Part shown: positions 34,324 through 43,514 of the stretch, in pieces
How the letters are laid out: every line of letters begins with the position of its first letter
How positions within the stretch are numbered: the first letter of the stretch is position 1
From: an uncultured Paraprevotella sp.
GTDB taxonomy: Bacteria > Bacteroidota > Bacteroidia > Bacteroidales > Bacteroidaceae
Assembly (NCBI GenBank): GCA_944321525.1
Contig: CALULQ010000029.1
Location: 1 to 51,452, forward strand
DNA: 51,452 nucleotides
Direction: 5' to 3'
Made by a program: the position numbers and the translations under genes
Notes under the pieces: generated by a model
Seen by the model: the letters and a program-made list of their open reading frames with translations, nothing else
Told to the model about the DNA's origin: nothing
Databases searched by the model: none

Positions 34324-34434
34324 TCATTTAATCCTTTTCCCTTTTAACCATAACCATAAGGCGGACATTCCGGAAAGGAGGATGATGCCGGAATATTGGA
34401 GGGCTTCCTTTATGGAGGTGGAGGATTTTTTCAT
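34324..34434 (-). CDS. Small single-pass membrane peptide, antisense in locus
   Basis: A 36-residue frame: a short polar start (MKKSSTSIKEALQYSG), one hydrophobic segment (IILLSGMSALWLWL) and a basic tail (KGKRIK), predicted to have one membrane helix. It has an AAAGGA ribosome binding site about 7 bases upstream and a promoter-like element at 34457-34487 on the same strand. It opposes the flanking polysaccharide genes and fills their only sizeable gap. I do not recognise it. Coding potential is inferred from the combined signals. Confidence 0.5.
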   Translation of the reverse strand: MKKSSTSIKEALQYSGIILLSGMSALWLWLKGKRIK

Positions 34435-34456
34435 CTGATGTCCTTTTGCGGCAAGG

Positions 34457-34487
34457 CAAAGGTAGTTAATCTTTTTAATATACGAAA
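34457..34487 (-). promoter_or_regulatory. Promoter for the antisense small gene
   Basis: On the minus strand TTTC (34487-34484) precedes TACCTTTG (34464-34457) by 19 bases: a perfect -7 box and a -33 element with three of four matches. Transcription would start about 15 bases before the small gene's ATG. Confidence 0.55.
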
Positions 34488-34491
34488 GCTT

Positions 34492-35583
34492 ATGAAAATC
34501 GTAGTGGCCGGCACTCGTGGCATTCCTAATGTCATGGGGGGCGTGGAGACGCATTGCGAGGAACTGTTTCCGAGACTGGCAAGGCGTGGCTTCGACGTGA
34601 TTGTAATCAGGCGAAAAAGTTACGTCTGCGACGGACTGAAGGAATGGAACGGTGTCAAGCTGGTGGACATAGAAAGCCCGAAGAAAAAGTCTTTCGAGGC
34701 GATTGTCCATACATTTCGTGCCATCAACGAGGCGAAACGGCTTGGAGCGGACATCCTTCACCTCCATGCCATAGGTCCGGCATTGCTTGTTCCTTATGCC
34801 AAGATGTTGGGCATGAAGGTCGTTTTCACCCATCACGGGCCTGACTACGACCGTGACAAGTGGGGCTTTGCTGCAAAGACGATGCTGAAGCTTGGTGAAC
34901 GCATGGGTTGCCTGTTTGCGAATGAGGTGATTGTCATATCCGATGTTATCCGTAACCTAATCAAACAGAAATACGGCAGGACGCAACACGTACATCTTAT
35001 TTATAATGGTGTGTCCCAGCCTGACGTGTGCGACTTTCCCGAATATTTCCGCGAACTGGGCATCGAGGAGGGACAATACATCTTGGGAATGTGCCGCTTC
35101 GTGCCGGAAAAGAACCTGCACCATCTGGTAGAAGCATTCAACAGAATCAGGTCAGGAAACGTGAAACTCGTATTGGCCGGCGACACGGATTTCGAAGACG
35201 ACTACTCACGAGGCCTAAAGGATATGGCGCGCCGGAACGGTGTGGTGCTGACGGGATTCGTCAAAGGGCGCAAGCTGCACTCACTGCTGACGCACTGCCG
35301 TTGCTATTGCCTGCCGTCGAGCCACGAGGGGCTGCCCATCGCCTTGCTGGAGGCCATGAGCTATGGCGTGAAAGTCATCGTGAGCGACATCCCGGCCAAC
35401 AAAGAGGTAGGGCTTCCGCCGGAAGACTACTTTCCCGTGGGCGACGTGGATGCTTTGGCCGGGAAACTGGATGAAATCATCCGGAGGCCAGTGACGCATT
35501 TCGACTACGACATGACGAAATACGACTGGGAGCAGATTGCCGACCAAGTGGCTGGCATCTACAAGAGCAACAAAAAGAGTTGA
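34492..35583 (+). CDS. Glycosyltransferase family 4, rhamnosyltransferase-like
   Basis: A 363-residue GT-B enzyme starting MKIVVAGTRGIPNVMGGVET, the start seen in DUF1972/rhamnosyltransferase-like GT4 enzymes. Donor-site motifs are GMCRFVPEKNLHHLVEAFN and LPSSHEGLPIALLEAMSYG. The ATG at 34492 is chosen because the family begins there; the open frame extends 32 codons upstream. It is the last gene of the polysaccharide locus; modular repeat copy 4 follows. Confidence 0.88.
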   Translation: MKIVVAGTRGIPNVMGGVETHCEELFPRLARRGFDVIVIRRKSYVCDGLKEWNGVKLVDIESPKKKSFEAIVHTFRAINEAKRLGADILHLHAIGPALLVPYAKMLGMKVVFTHHGPDYDRDKWGFAAKTMLKLGERMGCLFANEVIVISDVIRNLIKQKYGRTQHVHLIYNGVSQPDVCDFPEYFRELGIEEGQYILGMCRFVPEKNLHHLVEAFNRIRSGNVKLVLAGDTDFEDDYSRGLKDMARRNGVVLTGFVKGRKLHSLLTHCRCYCLPSSHEGLPIALLEAMSYGVKVIVSDIPANKEVGLPPEDYFPVGDVDALAGKLDEIIRRPVTHFDYDMTKYDWEQIADQVAGIYKSNKKS

Positions 35584-36014
35584 CATCCCGTCGGGGCTAA
35601 TTCACGTTCCGCCCAAACTGTATGAAAAGAGGGCAAGCAAACGGAATACCTCAGTCAGGCCATGCGCCTCACCTCCGTAAACGGAGAAGCCCCATGCGGA
35701 GAGCGAAATCGTGCTCTGCGGGAAGTATTTGAGTACTTGCCGCAGAGTACTCGAGTACTTCCCGCAAAGTACTGCGACGACTTCCGCAAGGTCCTGCAAT
35801 GAGATGCGGTCGGCATCACGGGGCATTGCGGAGAGCGGAAATGGCAAAACGGCATTGCAGGAAAAGAGTGCAAGCAGTGAAGCGTCGGTAGAATTCGAAT
35901 TAAAATATGTATACAGAAGCAAGGGGCTGTTTTTCAGTATCTCCTTTATAAGGCTATTTCAAGAAATATTTAAAACAAGCGTCTCCCTTTTTATCTACAT
36001 TCTCCCCTCCCCCA
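35584..36014. other. Gene-free stretch after the polysaccharide locus
   Basis: Contains modular repeat copy 4 (35690-35795), a second partial left end of that element at about 35824-35843, and an AT-rich leader before the helicase gene. No clear terminator for the polysaccharide operon and no consensus promoter for the helicase were found. Confidence 0.6.
35690..35795. repeat. Modular palindromic repeat, copy 4 (three units)
   Basis: The core at 35711-35772 has three 18-bp units with 4-bp linkers (62 bp): GTGCTCTGCGGGAAGTAT, TTGA, GTACTTGCCGCAGAGTAC, TCGA, GTACTTCCCGCAAAGTAC. The outer units pair with one mismatch and two G-T wobbles; the middle unit equals the standard unit. The left end reads CATGCGGAGAGCGAAATC and the right end CTTCCGCAAGG. 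A second left-end-like stretch (CATTGCGGAGAGCGGAAAT) lies about 50 bp after the core. Confidence 0.88.
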
Positions 36015-38306
36015 ATGAAAAAAGGAATCCATCAACTCCGCCCCTACCAGCAAGACATCAAACGCCGCGTAGTGGCAGCATGGGACAGCCATCGCAGCGT
36101 GATGGTACAGATGCCGACGGGGACGGGCAAGACGCATGTGCTCGCCGCCATCATCAGGGAGGTGGCGGACGAAGGCGTGTGGATCATTGCCCACCGACGC
36201 GAACTGGTGGAGCAGATCGAGGAAACCGTGGCGCGATATGGCATGCGGACGGCGGGCGGACGGGTGAGAGTGATGTCCATCCAATGGCTCTCGCGACATT
36301 GGGACGACATGGACGGACGGCGTCCGGGACTGATTGTCATCGACGAAGCGCACCACGCGCTGGCCGCAACCTACAAGGAGCTGTGGTCGCGCCATCCCGA
36401 GGCCCGCAAGCTGGGCATGACGGCCACGCCGTGCCGGCTGAACCGGATGGGATTCACGGACTTGTTCGAGGTGCTGATTGCGTCGGACGGCATCGCCGAC
36501 TTCATCCGGCAGGGATGGCTGTCGGCCTTCGACTATGTGTCCATCCGTCCGGACAGCGAGGACCAGCGGTTGGTGGACAGCCTTTCGAAACGCGGGGCCG
36601 ACGGCGATTTCCAAGTGAAGGAAATGAACGCGGTGCTGAACCGCAAGCCGGAAATCGGACGGCTGTATGAGGCCCTCCGGCAGTTTGCCGACGGGAAAAA
36701 GGGCATCGTGTATGCCGTCAGCATCGACCATGCCCGCCACATCGCCGACTATTATCGGCAACAGGGCATAAGCGCCGAGGCCATCGACAGCCGGACGCCG
36801 CCCCTGACGCGGAAGCAACTGGTGGAGGATTTCAAGCAAGGAAAGATTCAGGTGCTGGTGAACGTAGATGTGTTCAGCGAAGGCTTCGACTGTCCTGACG
36901 TGGAGTTCGTCCAACTGGCCCGCCCCACCCTTTCGCTGGCCAAGTATCTGCAACAGGTTGGCCGCGGACTGCGCCGGACGGATGGGAAAGAAGCGTGCAT
37001 GCTGATTGACAACGTGGGATTGTACCGCCTCTTCGGACTGCCCACCATCCCACGCGACTGGACTGCGATGTTCGAAGGCCGGTTGGCCGGGAAAGGCCGG
37101 ACCGACCGGAACATCGGCACGTCGGCATACATGGCAATGCCGTCGGAAAGGACGGCTATGCCGGGCGAAGACTCCCGACTCGAATGGGTCGTTTCACACG
37201 CAGATTTGTTGGAATGTTTGGAAACAGGCACTCACCTGCATGAAAAAGAGAGCATCCGGAATCAAGACAAGCTGAAACCTTTCAAGAAAGATGGACTTTG
37301 GGGACTGAGAAGGGGACAAACCATCACCGCCATGGCGCAATACAGCGAAATGTTCGACGTGGAAGACGGACTCGCAGCCGTAAGATTCGAGGACTACCAG
37401 ACCGGTATCGTGGACGAAAGCGGAAACATACGGCTGAAATCGGGTTGCCACCGACGGATGAAGTTCCTGGAAGGCCACATTGTGGCCGCAAGCGGCAAGC
37501 ATCCGGACATCTACATCGACCTGAAAAACGGGAAGCAATACTTGGAGAAGCCCCACGTCGTGAGATTCGGGGCAATCGAAATGTTAAAGGTCGGACGCGC
37601 ATTCTTCAGCCGGACGACCCATGCCTACCAAAGCTGTCCGGACCTGAACCGCCTGGACTTCGTTGCCCGCGACTTCTACCTGCGGATTTACGACCACCGT
37701 TCTCCTGCGTTCGCTCACAAATACGTGGACGGCATGGACTCGTTCATCCATCGGGAGTGCGTGTGCATATTGGCCAATGATGCAACTGATTTCTATTACT
37801 TTTGCGGCCATCTTGCCGACGGCAGCATCGTGGTCGTAGACGGCAAAGGCCTGTATTACCTTGTGGAGGAGGGGCGCGAAAAGCGGTTCGTCGCCCGCGA
37901 AAATCCTGCGACGGAAGAAGAGGACTTCTGCGTGGTGATGCCCCGCCTGGAGGCAGAAGCGCGGTTCCGTGCCGAGCAGACGAGAAAAGCGAACAGCCGC
38001 AAGCAGGAACAGAAACGGCAAGAACGATTGGCCAGACTGCAACATGCCGTCCCCTTCCGGTCCGGAACGAAATGGGGCCTGAAACTGGGCGACCGCATCA
38101 TCGTGCCTCCCATCTACCACAGCATTCAAACACCGGTGGGCATTTATTGTGCCGTAGAAACCAACCCGCGCCAATGGGGCATCATCATGCTGGACGGACA
38201 AGTGGTGGTCGAGGCACGATACATGAACGTGAAAATAAGCGACAACGGGACAGCCAGCCTGACCATCATCCCCGGCAAGACACGAATTGTGCATCTCAAG
38301 GCATAA
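36015..38306 (+). CDS. SF2 DEAD/DEAH-type helicase with WG-like C-terminus
   Basis: A 763-residue superfamily 2 helicase. Motifs in the first 330 residues: Q-like LRPYQQDI, Walker A MPTGTGKTH, DEAH box IDEAHHA, motif III MTATP, and motif VI QQVGRGLRR. The rest is a large region with WG-repeat-like segments (KKDGLWGLRRGQTI; later SGTKWGLKLGDRIIVPPIY and WGIIMLDGQVVVEARY) plus a basic coiled stretch near 650-680. The WG region may bind a partner. GC-rich like the core genome. Function not established; DNA repair or defence are possibilities. Confidence 0.85.
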   Translation: MKKGIHQLRPYQQDIKRRVVAAWDSHRSVMVQMPTGTGKTHVLAAIIREVADEGVWIIAHRRELVEQIEETVARYGMRTAGGRVRVMSIQWLSRHWDDMDGRRPGLIVIDEAHHALAATYKELWSRHPEARKLGMTATPCRLNRMGFTDLFEVLIASDGIADFIRQGWLSAFDYVSIRPDSEDQRLVDSLSKRGADGDFQVKEMNAVLNRKPEIGRLYEALRQFADGKKGIVYAVSIDHARHIADYYRQQGISAEAIDSRTPPLTRKQLVEDFKQGKIQVLVNVDVFSEGFDCPDVEFVQLARPTLSLAKYLQQVGRGLRRTDGKEACMLIDNVGLYRLFGLPTIPRDWTAMFEGRLAGKGRTDRNIGTSAYMAMPSERTAMPGEDSRLEWVVSHADLLECLETGTHLHEKESIRNQDKLKPFKKDGLWGLRRGQTITAMAQYSEMFDVEDGLAAVRFEDYQTGIVDESGNIRLKSGCHRRMKFLEGHIVAASGKHPDIYIDLKNGKQYLEKPHVVRFGAIEMLKVGRAFFSRTTHAYQSCPDLNRLDFVARDFYLRIYDHRSPAFAHKYVDGMDSFIHRECVCILANDATDFYYFCGHLADGSIVVVDGKGLYYLVEEGREKRFVARENPATEEEDFCVVMPRLEAEARFRAEQTRKANSRKQEQKRQERLARLQHAVPFRSGTKWGLKLGDRIIVPPIYHSIQTPVGIYCAVETNPRQWGIIMLDGQVVVEARYMNVKISDNGTASLTIIPGKTRIVHLKA

Positions 38307-38344
38307 TTCCGCCGACAAACCCTGTGCCACCCAAAGGCATTCTA

Positions 38345-38390
38345 CGACCATCCCCGGGAAACCGTGTCCGCGGTTTTCCGGGGATGGTCG
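38345..38390. other. Twenty-base-pair hairpin after the helicase gene
   Basis: Bases 38345-38364 pair with 38371-38390 in a 20-bp stem with a single G-T position and a 6-base loop, about 40 bases after the helicase stop. It lacks a T-tract, so it may stabilise the mRNA 3' end or work together with the terminator further on. Confidence 0.6.
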
Positions 38391-38467
38391 CGTATTATCC
38401 GGAAGCCGCTTCCGGGCCCGACCTTTTTTATTGCCGCCCGATAAAAGTCCCGCTACGGAAAGGCAGC

Positions 38468-38509
38468 AAAAAAAATCCAGCCTCGCAAGAGAACGAGGCT
38501 GGATTTTTT
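38468..38509. terminator. Bidirectional terminator between helicase and glgP
   Basis: Bases 38470-38485 (A-run then TCCAGCCTCG) pair perfectly with 38494-38509 (CGAGGCTGGA then T-run). T-tracts follow on both strands, so it can end the plus-strand helicase message and the minus-strand glycogen operon. Confidence 0.9.
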
Positions 38510-38538
38510 ATAGGTCACAATCAAAGTGCGCCGCACTC

Positions 38539-41103
38539 TTAGTTAAACCACCTTACGTAGCAGAAGTCCTGACGGTGAGGCAGGTCTTTGTTCTGCGGGA
38601 ACATGCGGTAAGCCACTTTGAAGCTTCCGGCATTGTTGATGGAATGCACCACTTCGAAAGTATACAGGTCGCCTTCGCGCTTCACGACCTTCAACGGTTC
38701 CACCGAATAAACATGGTCCTGACCATCGGCGTCCGCATGCAAGGTCACCAGTTCAATGCCGATGGCATCGTCCAGTCCCTTCTCGTCCACCACGATGCGG
38801 ATGGTGTAGTCCTTACCGCTTTCGATGCTACCGTTCACCAAGTCGTCGCACTTGTCGGCCGAAACGATTTGAATCTGGTCCCACTTGGATGCCACCAGTT
38901 CCTTCCAAGCCGCGATTTCCTTGGCCTTGGCATAGTTGTTGGCGGCCAGTTCCTTGAAGCGGGCAGCTTCTTTGTTATAGAACTTGCTGTAATAGTCGTC
39001 CAACTGGCGCTTCATGGTGTAGTGCGGAGCGATATGGGCAATGGAGTTCTTGATGGTCTTCACCCAACCGGCCGAGTAACCCTTGCTGTTGCGCGCGTAA
39101 TACAGCGGGAGGATTTCGTTCTCCAGCAAGCTGTAGATGGTGGCTGCGTCCAACTGGTCTTGATAGGCCTGGTTCTCATAAGTGCGCTTTTCGGTCAAGG
39201 CCCATCCGGCACCTTCGCGATAACCTTCGAGCCACCATCCGTCGAGCACGGACAAGTTCAGCACACCGTTCATTTCTGCTTTCTCGCCAGATGTTCCGCT
39301 CGCCTCCAACGGACGGGTCGGCGTGTTCATCCAGATGTCCACACCGCTCACCAAACGGCGCGCCAAGCGCATGTCGTAGTTCTCCAAGAATATGATTTTG
39401 CCCAGGAATTCCGGACGCTGCGAAATCTCATAAATCTTCTTGATCAATCCTTGGCCTGCCCCATCAGCCGGGTGAGCCTTACCCGTATAAAGGAACTGCA
39501 CGGGATAGTTGGGATTGTTCACAATCTTGGCCAGACGATCCAAGTCGGTGAAGAGCAGATGCGCGCGCTTGTAAGTGGCAAAGCGGCGACCGAAGCCAAT
39601 CAGCAGGGCATTCGGGTTGATTTTGTCCATCAGCGAAATCACACGCGAGGGATCGCCCTGGTTCTTCAGCCAGCTGTCACGGAACTTCTCACGGATGTAG
39701 TGAATCAGTTTCGTCTTCAACTCCATGCGTGTTTTCCAGATTTCCTCGTCCGACACGTCATAGATGGCCTCCCAGATGCTTTCGTTGCTCTGGTCGTTCA
39801 TGAAATTCTTATCGAAATGTTTCCGGTACAGGCGCTGCCAAGAAGTGGATGCCCATGTGGGGAAGTGTACGCCATTCGTGACGTAACCCACGTGGCTCTC
39901 TTCGGGGAAGTAGCCTTTCCAGATATTGGCAAACATCTTCTGCGACACTTTTCCATGAAGCCAGCTTACGCCGTTCACCTCCTGGCACGTGTTGCAGGCA
40001 AAGGTCGACATGCAGAAACGCTCCGAGTGGTCGTCCGGGTTCTGGCGTCCCATGCCAATCAGTTCGTCCCACGAAATGCCCAACGCCGATGCATAGCCGC
40101 TCATGTACTTGCTGAACAAGCCTTCGTCGAAATAATCATGACCTGCGGGCACGGGAGTGTGCACTGTGTAGAGCGAAGAGGCGCGCACCAGTTCCAAAGC
40201 CTGGTTGAAAGTCAAGCCTTCGTGCACGTAGTCCAACAAGCGCTGGATGTTACACAAAGCCGCATGTCCTTCGTTGCAGTGGTAAATATCCTTGTGGATG
40301 CCCAACCGCTTCAGGGTGAGCACGCCGCCAATGCCCAGCAGGATTTCCTGCTTCAGGCGGTTTTCCCAGTCGCCGCCATAAAGCGTGTGCGTGATGGGGG
40401 CGTCGTATTGTGAATTCATGCCGTTGTCCGTGTCGAGCAGGTACAATTTGATGCGGCCCACGTTGACACGCCAAACAGACACATATACCTTATAGTTCAA
40501 ATAAGGAACTTCCACGATCAACGGGTTGCCATTCTCGTCCAACTGGCGTTCAATGGGCAGGCTTCCGAAGTTTTGAGCCTCGTAGTTGGCAATTTGCTGG
40601 CCGTCCATCGACAGCGTCTGCGTGAAATAGCCGTAGCGGTACAAGAAACCGATGCCGCACATGTCCACATTGCTGTCGGAGGCCTCCTTCATGTAGTCGC
40701 CGGCCAACACGCCCAGACCGCCGGAGTAGATTTTCAGCACCTGGCTCAATCCGTACTCCATGCAGAAATAGGCTACGGAAGGACGGGTTTTGTCAGGCTC
40801 CACGTCCATGTATTCGCGGAAAGCGGCATACACGTCGTTCATTTTACGGACAACGGCCTCGTCTTTCGCCAAAGCCTCCATTTTCTCATAACTGAGACGT
40901 TCCAACAACAATACCGGATTCTGGCCTACTTCTTCGTAGAGGTCTTCGTCCAGACTGCGAAACAGCATGCGGGCGTCATGGTTCCACGCCCACCACATAT
41001 TACGAGCCAATTCCTCAAGTTTGTCAAGCTCCTCGGGAATTCTCGACTTCACGTTCACTTGCTTCCAATTAGCTCCATTAGAACAACTCGCTTTAATTTT
41101 CAT
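38539..41103 (-). CDS. glgP: Alpha-glucan (glycogen) phosphorylase
   Basis: PLP-dependent enzyme that releases glucose-1-phosphate from glycogen with phosphate. The 854 residues belong to the short alpha-glucan phosphorylase type: an N-terminal DUF3417-like stretch ([17 protein letters not shown]), then [32 protein letters not shown], and the glucan/PLP region with [15 protein letters not shown] and [20 protein letters not shown]. It follows the glycogen synthase gene by 39 bp, so synthesis and breakdown are co-transcribed. Confidence 0.95.
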   Translation of the reverse strand: MKIKASCSNGANWKQVNVKSRIPEELDKLEELARNMWWAWNHDARMLFRSLDEDLYEEVGQNPVLLLERLSYEKMEALAKDEAVVRKMNDVYAAFREYMDVEPDKTRPSVAYFCMEYGLSQVLKIYSGGLGVLAGDYMKEASDSNVDMCGIGFLYRYGYFTQTLSMDGQQIANYEAQNFGSLPIERQLDENGNPLIVEVPYLNYKVYVSVWRVNVGRIKLYLLDTDNGMNSQYDAPITHTLYGGDWENRLKQEILLGIGGVLTLKRLGIHKDIYHCNEGHAALCNIQRLLDYVHEGLTFNQALELVRASSLYTVHTPVPAGHDYFDEGLFSKYMSGYASALGISWDELIGMGRQNPDDHSERFCMSTFACNTCQEVNGVSWLHGKVSQKMFANIWKGYFPEESHVGYVTNGVHFPTWASTSWQRLYRKHFDKNFMNDQSNESIWEAIYDVSDEEIWKTRMELKTKLIHYIREKFRDSWLKNQGDPSRVISLMDKINPNALLIGFGRRFATYKRAHLLFTDLDRLAKIVNNPNYPVQFLYTGKAHPADGAGQGLIKKIYEISQRPEFLGKIIFLENYDMRLARRLVSGVDIWMNTPTRPLEASGTSGEKAEMNGVLNLSVLDGWWLEGYREGAGWALTEKRTYENQAYQDQLDAATIYSLLENEILPLYYARNSKGYSAGWVKTIKNSIAHIAPHYTMKRQLDDYYSKFYNKEAARFKELAANNYAKAKEIAAWKELVASKWDQIQIVSADKCDDLVNGSIESGKDYTIRIVVDEKGLDDAIGIELVTLHADADGQDHVYSVEPLKVVKREGDLYTFEVVHSINNAGSFKVAYRMFPQNKDLPHRQDFCYVRWFN

Positions 41104-41142
41104 ATTCTATTAAATTAAACAAAAAATAATCACTGACTTTTC

Positions 41143-42813
41143 TTATTCCCCCAAGCGCTGCTTTGCCTTGCGCAACGCAAAATCATAGGCTTGGTAGTAA
41201 TGCTTAATAAAATTCTTCCACAAGGCCTGGTCGGATATGCGCGCCGCCTTCTCGCGGATACGCTCCACCTCTGCGGGCGAGAACGATGCGTATGCGGCGA
41301 TGGAATCCTTGATGGCGTCGGCCACCTCCGAAGAGTTGTAGTCCGTGCGGCGAATCACCTGGACACCGTCCTCCAGTTCGCCTTCCTTGCCCAACAGTTG
41401 GTTCACCCACATGCCGAATCCCGACAAATTGGTCGTGATGCAAGGCACGTGGAATGCCACGCTCTCCAGAGGCGTATAGCCCCACGGCTCGTAATAGGAA
41501 GCATAGACCGTCAGGTCCATACCTATCAACAGGTCATAATAGTGCATGTTGAAGATGCCGTCGTTCCCGTCCAAGTAGCAAGGCACGGAAACCACCTTGA
41601 CCTTGTCTTCGGGGCGGTTCCACATGTTGTAGCGTTTCAGATAGTCGATGAGCTGGTCGTGCGACATTTCGTGCAACCAATGGGTGAGCAGGGGCCACTC
41701 CAGCGGCGTGTCGTACTTCTTGCCCGAAGCAAGCCTTTCCTTCAAGTCTTCGCGGGCACAACTTACCCATCCCGGCACTTGCACGAACGCCAGCACCTGG
41801 CGGTTCAGTTCGCGGTTCCGCAACGAGCGGTTCAGGGCCTCCACGTACAAGTCGATGCCCTTGTTGCGGAACTCGTACCGCCCGCTGGTGGACACAATCA
41901 TCACGTCGTCGTCGAACTCCGTTCCCAACAAGGCGCTGGCCACCTCAAGCATTTTCTGGCGCGCCTTTTTCCTCCGGCGGGCAAACTGCGCCTTGGTCGG
42001 CACGAAATCCTTTTCGAACCCGTTGGGCAGCACCACGTCTGCAGGTTTGTCCAGCAATTCGGCACACTCACGGTTAGTCACTTCGCTCACCGTGGTGAAG
42101 CAATCCACATGGTGGGCCGTTTCCCGCTCAATCGAATGCTTCGACTGCACGTTCAGCTCCTGCGCCATCTGGTTGCCGTTATAGGCAAACAGATATTCAT
42201 ACAGCGGCTTATGGTTGCCGGCAATGGAGCGGCCTATCGTTGTGGCATGGGTGGTGAAAATCGTGGCTATCTGCGGGACGTGCTTCTGGATGTACAAAGC
42301 GCCCAGTCCCGTCATCCATTCATGCGCCTGAAAGACGACCTTGTCATATTCCGCCTTTCCCTTCAGGCAATGGTTATAGTAGCTTTCCACCACCAGGCCT
42401 GCCGCATAGGAAAACATCGACGCTTCGTCGTAGTCGCCATACGCATGGAGGGAATCCACCTGGTAGTCTTCCCACAACTTCGTGTAAATCTCGTTTTTAA
42501 TGGCATAATAAGGCTGGAAGTCCACCAAGATGGCAATGGGCTTGCCGGGAATGTCCCAGCGCCCCACCCTGGCGTGCAGCCCTTCTTCCGCGGCGGCCTC
42601 GCGCCACGCTTGCAACAGGTCCGCATCTTCGACAAAGAGCGGGTTCTCCTTGCCTTGCCACACGTCCGGCCCTATGAAAATTACGTTATCCCCCAATTTC
42701 CCTTGCAAAGTCTTCGCACGAGTGGACAATACCGTGTAAATTCCGCCTACTTTATTACACACTTCCCAACTCGCTTCGAAAATGAAATTAGGGACATATA
42801 CTTCTTTACTCAT
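41143..42813 (-). CDS. Glycogen synthase, GT3 (eukaryote-like) type
   Basis: A 556-residue glycogen synthase of the GT3 family, the animal/fungal type found in Bacteroides, rather than bacterial GlgA. It begins with FEASWEVCNKVGGIYTVLST, followed by THATTIGRSIAGN, the donor region SGRYEFRNKGIDLYVEAL and YYEPWGYTPLESVAF. It builds alpha-1,4-glucan from a nucleotide-glucose donor, probably UDP-glucose. A good promoter lies 24 bases upstream. First gene of the glycogen operon. Confidence 0.94.
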   Translation of the reverse strand: MSKEVYVPNFIFEASWEVCNKVGGIYTVLSTRAKTLQGKLGDNVIFIGPDVWQGKENPLFVEDADLLQAWREAAAEEGLHARVGRWDIPGKPIAILVDFQPYYAIKNEIYTKLWEDYQVDSLHAYGDYDEASMFSYAAGLVVESYYNHCLKGKAEYDKVVFQAHEWMTGLGALYIQKHVPQIATIFTTHATTIGRSIAGNHKPLYEYLFAYNGNQMAQELNVQSKHSIERETAHHVDCFTTVSEVTNRECAELLDKPADVVLPNGFEKDFVPTKAQFARRRKKARQKMLEVASALLGTEFDDDVMIVSTSGRYEFRNKGIDLYVEALNRSLRNRELNRQVLAFVQVPGWVSCAREDLKERLASGKKYDTPLEWPLLTHWLHEMSHDQLIDYLKRYNMWNRPEDKVKVVSVPCYLDGNDGIFNMHYYDLLIGMDLTVYASYYEPWGYTPLESVAFHVPCITTNLSGFGMWVNQLLGKEGELEDGVQVIRRTDYNSSEVADAIKDSIAAYASFSPAEVERIREKAARISDQALWKNFIKHYYQAYDFALRKAKQRLGE

Positions 42814-42836
42814 TTCTAACCTTTTATAAATCGTGG

Positions 42837-42866
42837 CAAAGATACAAAAATTGTAGTAATATCAAA
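42837..42866 (-). promoter_or_regulatory. Promoter of the glycogen operon
   Basis: On the minus strand TTTG (42866-42863) precedes TATCTTTG (42844-42837) by 18 bases, close to the Bacteroides consensus, with a predicted start about 18 bases before the glycogen synthase ATG. Confidence 0.75.
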
Positions 42867-42969
42867 AAAAAATGGACGGCTAATCAGCATTTCCCTCTAA
42901 AAAAAACGCGAAAGCGTGTCGGACGAGCGGTTTATCAAATGTGATTATTCCTCAAAAAACTTTAAGCTA

Positions 42970-43001
42970 TTTGAGTCGTAAACAAACAACCCGTATCTTT
43001 A
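42970..43001 (+). promoter_or_regulatory. Promoter of the secreted hypothetical gene
   Basis: TTTG (42970-42973) and TATCTTTA (42994-43001) are 20 bases apart, with one mismatch in the -7 box. The predicted start is about 20 bases before the ATG at 43028. Confidence 0.6.
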
Positions 43002-43027
43002 ACTGCAAGTAAAAACAAACCTGAAAA

Positions 43028-43441
43028 ATGAAAAGACTAACCATTGCATGCCTGGCATGCTGCTGCGCGGGATGGGCCTTGGCACAAAAGCCCTTCAAAT
43101 GCTCCCTCTACGACAGCGAGAACAACATCTTCCTCCATCTGGACCTCTACGAAGAAAGCATCAACGTGCCCGGCATGGAGATGTTCGGCCCCATGGGCGG
43201 ATACATGAACGGGAATGTTTACGGGATATGGATGGTCACTTCCTCAAAAATCGAAGACGAGCGGACGGCCACCATCAGGCTTTCCAACGACTTGGGCTCG
43301 GAAACACAACAAGCCCGGCTGACCATCGAGAACGACTCCACCTATGTGTTTGAACAGGAGGACGGGGCCGTCATCAAGAAAGTGGTCAAGAAGAAACTGG
43401 TGAAAATTCCCAAGAAGCTCACCTTCAGGCCCCGCAAATAA
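43028..43441 (+). CDS. Secreted hypothetical protein
   Basis: A 137-residue protein with a signal peptide (MKRLTIACLACCCAGWALA) and a small beta-rich mature part with a basic C-terminus (KKVVKKKLVKIPKK). The mature part (NVYGIWMVTSSKIEDERTAT, RLTIENDSTYVFEQEDG) looks like a small one-domain periplasmic or outer-membrane-facing protein. Not recognised. It has its own promoter and stands alone, with modular repeat copy 5 after it. Confidence 0.75.
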   Translation: MKRLTIACLACCCAGWALAQKPFKCSLYDSENNIFLHLDLYEESINVPGMEMFGPMGGYMNGNVYGIWMVTSSKIEDERTATIRLSNDLGSETQQARLTIENDSTYVFEQEDGAVIKKVVKKKLVKIPKKLTFRPRK

Positions 43442-43514
43442 GCGCCTTCGACCGGGACGCTCGCCGGAGCCTTCCGGCCTCAACCGGCACTTGGTCCACG
43501 CCCAAGCCAAGGGC

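Noticed and set aside
35711..35772. Possible CRISPR array in the repeated 18-bp units
   Set aside because: Linkers are constant 4-bp TCGA/TTGA, not variable spacers; there are only two or three units per site, units alternate in orientation, and no cas genes are present.
38287..40413. Plus-strand open frame of 708 codons opposite glgP; similarly 41191-42819 opposite the glycogen synthase
   Set aside because: Antisense shadows of well-conserved enzymes. No start signals or domains; His/Val/Gln-rich composition.
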